A stretch of DNA of 64,000 nucleotides from CAKSQF01 sp963628435 (GTDB lineage Bacteria > Bacillota > Clostridia > Oscillospirales > CAG-272): the NCBI GenBank assembly GCA_963628435.1, contig CAVGEY010000001.1, forward strand, positions 62,001 to 126,000, read 5' to 3'. Positions within the stretch are counted from its first letter, which is position 1, and each line of letters begins with the position of its first letter. The position numbers and the translations under genes are program-made. Positions 58,448 to 64,000 of the stretch are shown here, piece after piece. Under the pieces are notes generated by a model, which did no database searches, was not told the DNA's origin, and was given only the letters and a program-made list of their open reading frames with translations.

Positions 58448-60628
58448 TTATCGTTCGGTTTTGCCGAGAGTTTCGTAATAGTATATCGGAAGCGCGCTCC
58501 ATCCGTGACATAGCGAGCCCGCTCCGCCGAAATCGGCGGCGCCCGCCGTCGTTTCCCAGAATGAGGTTGCGCCGCGTCTGAGCATCGCGAGATATTCGCG
58601 GTCGATTTCATCGAGAATCAGGGGAGCGTATTTTTTACGGTCGACCGAAAGAAGCGCGTCGAATCTGAATCCGTTCATGCTGAGCGTGTTCGGGTAGACG
58701 GTAAGCCCGCTGTCGGCCTCTCCGTTCGCCTCCATTACCGAAAGCATAACCGATTTGTCGACCGAATCGGCGGCGCCGCAGAGCATACAGAGCGACTGAG
58801 TAAGCACCGAATAGCTTTTGCCGCGATTTTCGTCGAAGCTCTCGAAAAGGCGGCTTTCGGGATTGTAGAATTTATCTTTTATCACGCCGTTCAGACTGCG
58901 TTTTATCTGTCTGTAAAAGTCGGCGCGGTCGGATTTTCCGAGATATTCGCAGATGTTTGCCATCGATGACAGAGCGAGCGAGACAAAAGCGTTCAGCGGA
59001 GACTCCAAACGGCGGTTCCGCTCGCCGAAACTGCCGCTCATCGTCGGCGACCATTCGTAGAAGTTCCAGTAGGGAAAGACGCCGTTAAATTCGCCGTAAA
59101 AGTTTTCGATTATGCCGTCCGTGTCCCGACGGGAGAGCAGGGTGGCCATAAGATTTTCGAGCATATCGAATTTTTCGGCGGCAAGCGAACTGTCGCCGCT
59201 GTATCTGATGTATTCGTCCATCTGTATGAAATATACGCACGAGAAAGACGGAATCGGATAATCTCTGCCGGCGGGATAGCAGAGCATTAAGAGCCCGTCA
59301 TCGCGCACGCCGCGGCTTATCAGTTCAAGCGAGGCGCGCGCCGCCTCTGTTTCGCCGAACGCAAAATATCCGCAGAGCATCTGATTGCGCGAGTCCATTG
59401 TGTAAAGCGCCTGTTCGCGCCACGGGCAGTCCTCGTAATGCTCGTGCAGACACTGTGTGAGGGTATTCTGACAGACTTTGTAAATCGTCTCGCGCAGAAT
59501 GTTGCCGCAGCGAAAATCTTTTTTCGCGAGCGGATAGACGGTCGGACGAAGCCCCGCATAGTATACGGCGGCATGATCCGAGCGGATAAAGAACTGCAGA
59601 TAGCGGCAGCCGAATCTGCGGAAGGTGTGGAGATAGCGGTTATCTCCCTTTTTCAGCTTTATATCGCACCACGCGCCGCGCACGGCCGTTCTGATTCTGC
59701 CGTCTTCGAGATGCTCTCCGAATCCGACATCCATTATGCAGTCGGAGTCGGTTTCGATGTCGAAATCGAGAAATCCCGACATCTCGGAGCCGAGATCAAC
59801 CGTAAAATATATGCCGTCAAAAGATTTTTCCCTGCAAAAATCGTGCTTGTCGATTTCGAACGGCGACGAAAAATCGCAGAGCGGTCCTTCATAAAGTTTT
59901 CGCGAGGTGAGCGCCGCCGTCTGCATTCGTGCTCCGGGATTTCCCGGATTTTCGGTGTAAATAAAATCGCCTGCCATGACAATACGGGATTTTGCGCGCG
60001 GCTCGAGAACGAGCTTCTTGTTCGGACGGGCGAAAAAGCCGGCAGACGGTGCGGACACGATATATGATTTTTCGAATCCTTCGGCCGAACCGGGCGTGCG
60101 GAAACCGTCATCCGACGAAATGTCATAATGATATGTCGGGCCGAGCTGATGGGATATCAGGTCGCATCTTCCCGACAGATAGTCGCGCGAAAGTCTTGAC
60201 GGGGTATCTTCGGAAGAAAAGGCGACGATTTCGGTCTTTTCGCCCGAACGCGAAAGCTCGAAAATCAGCCCCGCGTCCCCTTTCGCGTATGTCTGGCTGT
60301 CGATTCCGTAATACCAGACAGTGATTGCCATGCGGTTTTTTCCGTCTTTTATAAACGGGCCGACATCAACTTCGTCAAAAACGGCGCGGTCGGGATAGTC
60401 GGCATACTGCCCGAATGCGGCAAGAGTGCCGTTTATCCATACGGTATAGTTTGAGTCGGCGGCGATTTTAAGAATGTATCTTTCGCCCGAATCGGATTTT
60501 TCCGATTCGAAATCGGATATGAAATCGGAGAAGCAGTCGGAGAGATTTTCGCATCCCTTCGCCCATATCCGTTTTCCTTTTTCGAAAATTCGGGAGCGGT
60601 CCGGTTTCGCAAACGAGTTATCTTCCAT
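58448..60628 (-). CDS. GH78-like alpha-L-rhamnosidase
   Basis: 726 residues, no signal peptide. N-terminal beta-sandwich (YILKIAADSNYTVWINGTLAAFG) followed by an (alpha/alpha)6 barrel with HYEDCPWREQALYTMDSR. That is a variant of the GH78 DCPxRxE motif and supplies acidic residues near the active site. The C-terminal beta domain ends with ATSFWETTAGAADFGG and SLCHGWSALPIYYY, typical of the family. It is divergent from rhaB, rhaA and rhaD, so release of L-rhamnose is the natural reading. Confidence 0.85.
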   Translation of the reverse strand: MEDNSFAKPDRSRIFEKGKRIWAKGCENLSDCFSDFISDFESEKSDSGERYILKIAADSNYTVWINGTLAAFGQYADYPDRAVFDEVDVGPFIKDGKNRMAITVWYYGIDSQTYAKGDAGLIFELSRSGEKTEIVAFSSEDTPSRLSRDYLSGRCDLISHQLGPTYHYDISSDDGFRTPGSAEGFEKSYIVSAPSAGFFARPNKKLVLEPRAKSRIVMAGDFIYTENPGNPGARMQTAALTSRKLYEGPLCDFSSPFEIDKHDFCREKSFDGIYFTVDLGSEMSGFLDFDIETDSDCIMDVGFGEHLEDGRIRTAVRGAWCDIKLKKGDNRYLHTFRRFGCRYLQFFIRSDHAAVYYAGLRPTVYPLAKKDFRCGNILRETIYKVCQNTLTQCLHEHYEDCPWREQALYTMDSRNQMLCGYFAFGETEAARASLELISRGVRDDGLLMLCYPAGRDYPIPSFSCVYFIQMDEYIRYSGDSSLAAEKFDMLENLMATLLSRRDTDGIIENFYGEFNGVFPYWNFYEWSPTMSGSFGERNRRLESPLNAFVSLALSSMANICEYLGKSDRADFYRQIKRSLNGVIKDKFYNPESRLFESFDENRGKSYSVLTQSLCMLCGAADSVDKSVMLSVMEANGEADSGLTVYPNTLSMNGFRFDALLSVDRKKYAPLILDEIDREYLAMLRRGATSFWETTAGAADFGGAGSLCHGWSALPIYYYETLGKTER

Positions 60629-60741
60629 AATTTTTTTATTCCTTTCGTCCGGAGTTTTGCGGCGACTGTAATAATAATATTTTAACCGACGGGAAAAGTC
60701 AAGAGAAAGCCGAAAAAATCAAAAAATATAATGTCGGGCGG

Positions 60742-60769
60742 TTGATTTTTTTTCGTTTTGTGATATACT
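60742..60769 (+). promoter_or_regulatory. Promoter of the rhamnose operon
   Basis: TTGATT (60742-60747), 16 bp, TATACT (60764-60769). Confidence 0.6.
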
Positions 60770-60833
60770 TTTTAATGTTGAAGAGATTTTCGGCGAAACG
60801 CGAGCATTTTTCGCTGCGAACGGAGGAATGTTT

Positions 60834-62132
60834 TTGGAAAAAGAAAAAAAATACTGCCTTGCGATTGACATCGGCGCATCTTCGGGCAGACATATCGTCG
60901 GCAGCGAGGAAAACGGGAAAATGACGGTTGACGAGGTTTTTCGCTTTCCGAACGGAGTCTGCGAAAAAGACGGCCGTCTTACATGGGACATCGATGCGCT
61001 TTTTGAAAACGTGAAACGCGGAATCGATGCCGCAATCGAAAAATATCCGAATATCGCCTGCCTTTCGATTGACACGTGGGGAATCGATTATGTCCTTCTC
61101 CGCGGAGACGATGAGGTTAAGCCCGTTTATGCCTACCGCGACAGAGAAACCGAGAAGATCGTTCCGAAGGTGCATGAAATAATCGATTTTACGACGCTCT
61201 ATGAGCGTACGGGCTGTCAGTATCAGCCGTTCAACAGCATTTATCAGCTTTACAGAGACAAATGCTGCGGCAGACTTGACGGAGTTACCGATTTTCTGAT
61301 GATGCCCGAGTATCTGCTCTGGAAGCTCTGCAAAAACAAGGTCAAGGAATACACGAACGCCACCACGACGGGACTTATAAACGCCGAAAGCGGCGATTTC
61401 GACCGTGTGATTATCGAAAAGCTCGGTCTGCCCTCCGAAATTTTCAGAACACCCGAAAAGCCGGGCAAGATTATCGGCGAATATAAGGGTATAAAGTGTC
61501 TGCTCTGCGCGACTCACGACACGGCATCGGCCGTTGAGGGAATCCCGATGGAAAACGGGGAAAACGAGCCGTATATCTCGTCGGGAACATGGTCGCTGCT
61601 CGGAGTAAAGACGGCAAAGCCGATTACCGACAAATCGGGAATCGATGGCAACTGGTCGAACGAGGGCGGTGTCGGCTACAACCGCTATCAGAAAAATATC
61701 ATGGGAATGTGGCCGGTAAACCGTCTGAAAGACGAACTCTGCCCCGAGCTTAATTTCAAAGAGATCGAAAAACTCGCAGCCGAGAGCCGTTTTGACGGGA
61801 TTGTCGATATCAACGCCGCCGATTTTCTGTCGCCCGACAGCATGAAAGAGGCGTTTGACCGCGTTCTCGGAAAAGCGCCCGAAAATATCGGCGACTATTT
61901 CAGATGCGCGTACGCGTCGCTTGCCGTAAGCTATAAAACTTCGGTCGAAGAACTTGAAAAGAATACGGGCAGACAGTTCGGGAAACTGTATATTGTGGGC
62001 GGAGGAGCGAAAAACCTCTTCCTGAACAGGCTGACCGAATCGGCCGTCGGGAAAAAGGTCGTCGCTTTGCCGATCGAGGCAACCGCTATCGGAAATCTTA
62101 AAATTCAAGCGGAGGCGGAAATTCGAAAGTGA
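60834..62132 (+). CDS. rhaB: Rhamnulokinase
   Basis: 432-residue FGGY-family sugar kinase that phosphorylates L-rhamnulose at C1. N-terminal phosphate loop LAIDIGASSGRHIVG, DTWGIDYVLL, CQYQPFNSIYQL (rhamnulokinase-specific), LCATHDTASAV, SSGTWSLLG and VGGGAKN. The TTG at 60834 is the likely start: GGAGGA (60822-60827) directly abuts the ATG at 60828 but is 6 nt from the TTG. First gene of rhaB-rhaA-rhaD. Confidence 0.94.
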   Translation: MEKEKKYCLAIDIGASSGRHIVGSEENGKMTVDEVFRFPNGVCEKDGRLTWDIDALFENVKRGIDAAIEKYPNIACLSIDTWGIDYVLLRGDDEVKPVYAYRDRETEKIVPKVHEIIDFTTLYERTGCQYQPFNSIYQLYRDKCCGRLDGVTDFLMMPEYLLWKLCKNKVKEYTNATTTGLINAESGDFDRVIIEKLGLPSEIFRTPEKPGKIIGEYKGIKCLLCATHDTASAVEGIPMENGENEPYISSGTWSLLGVKTAKPITDKSGIDGNWSNEGGVGYNRYQKNIMGMWPVNRLKDELCPELNFKEIEKLAAESRFDGIVDINAADFLSPDSMKEAFDRVLGKAPENIGDYFRCAYASLAVSYKTSVEELEKNTGRQFGKLYIVGGGAKNLFLNRLTESAVGKKVVALPIEATAIGNLKIQAEAEIRK

Positions 62133-62162
62133 ATTATCCGACTTCGGAAAGGAAAATATAAT

Positions 62163-63413
62163 ATGAGCTACGAAACCGCAAAGAAAAAATATGAGGCGCT
62201 GGGTGTCGATGTCGACGCGGCGCTGAAAAAGTTATCCGAAATTCCGGTATCTCTGCACTGCTGGCAGGGAGATGATGTCCGCGGATTCGATACCGATCCG
62301 AACAAACCGCTCACGGGCGGCATACAGACGACCGGCAACTATCCCGGAAGAGCGAGAACACCCGACGAACTTATGTCGGACATCGAAGAGGTACTGAAAC
62401 TCTGCCCCGGAAAGAAAAAGCTGAATCTTCATGCAAGCTATGCCGTTTTCGAAAACGGAGAGTGGGCCGACCGCGACAAACTCGAACCGAAACATTTCGA
62501 GGCGTGGGTTAAATTCTGCAAAAAGAACGGTCTCGGCGCCGATTTCAACCCCACATTTTTCTCGCATGAGAAATGCGATCCGCTGACTCTTTCGAGTCCG
62601 AACGAGGAAACGAGAAAATTCTGGGTAGAGCACGGCAAGGCATCGGTGCGTATTTCCGAATATCTCGCCGAAGAGCTGGGACAGGTCTGCACCATGAACA
62701 TCTGGACGGGCGACGGATTCAAAGACATTCCCGCCGACCGGGTCGGACCGAGAATGAGATATAAGGAATCGATTGACGAAATCCTTTCCGAGCCGTACGA
62801 TTTCAACAAGGTGAAGCCCTGCATCGAGAGCAAGGTGTTCGGCATCGGAGTCGAAAGCTACACGGTCGGCAGCGCCGAGTTCGCCCTCTGCTATGCAGCC
62901 ATGAACAAAGACCGCTGCATACCGCTCATGGACAACGGACATTATCATCCGACCGAGGTCGTAAGCGACAAAATTCCGTCTCTGCTCGCATTCTTCCCCG
63001 AAATCGCGCTGCATATCACCCGCCCCGTACGCTGGGACAGCGACCATGTTGTGCTTTTCGATGACGAAACGAGAGAAATATGCAAGGAAATCGTACGCTG
63101 CGGCGGAGCGGACGGACGCGTTCATATCGCGCTCGACTATTTCGACGCATCGGTCAACCGTATTGCCGCATGGACTGTCGGATTCCGCAATCTGCAGAAG
63201 GCTCTGCTTTACGCTCTCCTTACTCCCGATATGACAAAAGTACAGGATGCCTATGATTTCACAAGCCTGCTCGTATGTCAGGATGAGCTGAAAACTCTGC
63301 CGTTCGGAGATATCTGGGCGCACTACTGCGAAATAAGCGGAGTGCCGCAGGACGGCGAATGGCTCGGTATTGTAAGAGATTACGAAAAAAATGTTCTTGA
63401 AAAGAGAGTATGA
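62163..63413 (+). CDS. rhaA: L-rhamnose isomerase
   Basis: 416 residues, full length for RhaA. Converts L-rhamnose to L-rhamnulose with divalent metals. Conserved pieces: VSLHCWQGDDVRGFD at the N-terminus, FNPTFFSHEKCDPLTLS, MNIWTGDGFKD, LMDNGHYHPTE and VRWDSDHVV with metal-binding His and Asp. Starts 30 nt after rhaB, with GGAAAGG upstream of the ATG. Confidence 0.96.
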   Translation: MSYETAKKKYEALGVDVDAALKKLSEIPVSLHCWQGDDVRGFDTDPNKPLTGGIQTTGNYPGRARTPDELMSDIEEVLKLCPGKKKLNLHASYAVFENGEWADRDKLEPKHFEAWVKFCKKNGLGADFNPTFFSHEKCDPLTLSSPNEETRKFWVEHGKASVRISEYLAEELGQVCTMNIWTGDGFKDIPADRVGPRMRYKESIDEILSEPYDFNKVKPCIESKVFGIGVESYTVGSAEFALCYAAMNKDRCIPLMDNGHYHPTEVVSDKIPSLLAFFPEIALHITRPVRWDSDHVVLFDDETREICKEIVRCGGADGRVHIALDYFDASVNRIAAWTVGFRNLQKALLYALLTPDMTKVQDAYDFTSLLVCQDELKTLPFGDIWAHYCEISGVPQDGEWLGIVRDYEKNVLEKRV

Positions 63414-63416
63414 AAG

Positions 63417-64000
63417 ATGGAAAAACTTAAAATAGAAAACGCGCCTTTTATGGTTGAGATGGTACGCACCGCGACCAATATGTATAATCACGGATGGGAC
63501 GAGCGCAACGGCGGAAATATCAGCCTTATGCTCGATAAGGAAGAGGTCGAGCCTTATCTTGACGGAACCGTCAGAAAAATAATTCAGACGGGATTTGCCT
63601 GCCCCGAACTTGACGGAAAATATTTTCTCGTCACCGGTACCGGCAAATATTTCAAAAACGTTCAGTACGCCCCGAATGTAAATCTCGGTCTGCTCAGACT
63701 CGTAAACGGGGGCAGAGAGGCCGAAATCCTCTGGGGATATGATGACGGCGGCAAATTCACATCCGAATTTCCCGCTCACATGATGAGCCATGCCGCCCGT
63801 CTCGCCGTAAACCCGAAAAACCGCGTGGTTATGCACTGCCATCCGGCAAATCTGCTCGCAATGAGCTATGTTCATACTCTCGACGAGCGTGAATTTACAC
63901 GTACCCTCTGGCAGATGTGTACCGAATGTGTCGTCGTATTCCCCGACGGTGTGAATGTTCTGCCCTGGATGCTCTGCGGCACAAACGAGATAGGAGAGGC
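63417..64000 (+). CDS. rhaD: Rhamnulose-1-phosphate aldolase (3' truncated by window)
   Basis: The first 194 codons of a class II aldolase; the frame is open to the last base, so the gene continues outside. It cleaves L-rhamnulose-1-phosphate to dihydroxyacetone phosphate and L-lactaldehyde. The catalytic Glu region NHGWDERNGGNIS, LVTGTGKYF, SHAARLAVNPKNRVVMHCHPAN (zinc-binding His pair) and CVVVFPDGV are typical. The ATG lies 3 nt after the rhaA stop, with AGAGAG upstream. About 80 residues are missing relative to the usual 275. Confidence 0.93.
   Translation, partial: MEKLKIENAPFMVEMVRTATNMYNHGWDERNGGNISLMLDKEEVEPYLDGTVRKIIQTGFACPELDGKYFLVTGTGKYFKNVQYAPNVNLGLLRLVNGGREAEILWGYDDGGKFTSEFPAHMMSHAARLAVNPKNRVVMHCHPANLLAMSYVHTLDEREFTRTLWQMCTECVVVFPDGVNVLPWMLCGTNEIGE

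Noticed and set aside
62232..63875. A 547-codon minus-strand frame opposite rhaA and rhaD
   Set aside because: rhaA and rhaD are unmistakable on the + strand; the antisense protein is His/Arg/Val-rich and featureless.

Overview
The window reads as the chromosome of an uncultured, probably gut-associated, anaerobic member of the Clostridia (Firmicutes). The signs are a SpoVG gene, a Firmicutes-type T-box leader ahead of a tryptophan-type ABC importer, a DegV protein, a walJ/rlmH neighbourhood, a SpoIIE/RsbW-like partner-switching set, and an oxygen-independent radical-SAM sulfatase activase. Promoters are classic TTGACA-N17-TATAAT, intrinsic terminators are abundant, and several starts are TTG. 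No phage, transposon, rRNA or CRISPR array was seen. Base composition looks balanced by eye (not computed).

Layout. 1-6.7 kb: truncated XRE regulator, DegV, TrhA/hemolysin III, BrnQ, GPH sugar symporter with an alpha/beta hydrolase. 6.8-10.2 kb: tRNA-Lys(CTT), a T-box leader (probable UGG specifier) and a TrpXYZ-like importer. 10.2-22 kb: GH39 enzyme, MurC, SpoVG, a WG-repeat protein, RlmH, WalJ-like hydrolase, galactokinase, a Pr6Pr-like membrane protein with a LysR regulator, PurA, tRNA-Ser(TGA). 22-31 kb: SDR, MetY behind a perfect-dyad operator, a DUF3846-like gene, and an operon of D-lyxose/mannose isomerase, a lipoprotein glycosidase-like protein and a GH92 mannosidase. A duplicated fragment of the GH92 3' end lies about 0.9 kb away.

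31-39.5 kb is the most unusual region. It is a peptide-export locus of the NHLM type: a C39-peptidase ABC transporter, a second ABC transporter, a minimal HlyD-like protein, and an atypical response regulator whose phospho-acceptor Asp is replaced by Asn. Two small proteins carry double-glycine leaders and share a CxxCG-x15-CxxCG core, and a membrane-anchored Ntn amidohydrolase (choloylglycine hydrolase/C45-like) sits upstream of them. No lanthionine synthetase, YcaO or dedicated radical-SAM maturase is present on that strand. A Nif11-like double-glycine protein lies just outside on the other strand.

39.8-52.5 kb: anaerobic sulfatase-maturating enzyme, three sulfatases (one fused in frame to a GH2 glycosidase), a split chromate transporter, and a complete mannonate-to-KDPG branch of uronate catabolism (UxuA, SDR-type mannonate oxidoreductase, KdgK, Eda). 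52.5-58.4 kb: STAS protein, a MATE transporter fused to an RsbW-like ATPase domain, methyltransferase, GNAT enzyme, SpoIIE-like PP2C phosphatase and an RsbW-like kinase. 58.4-64 kb: GH78-like rhamnosidase divergent from rhaB-rhaA-rhaD (rhaD runs off the window).

Taken together the catabolic genes (GH39, GH92, GH2-sulfatase, sulfatases, GH78, uronate and rhamnose pathways) suggest growth on sulfated, rhamnose- and uronate-containing glycans. That linkage is an inference from proximity.
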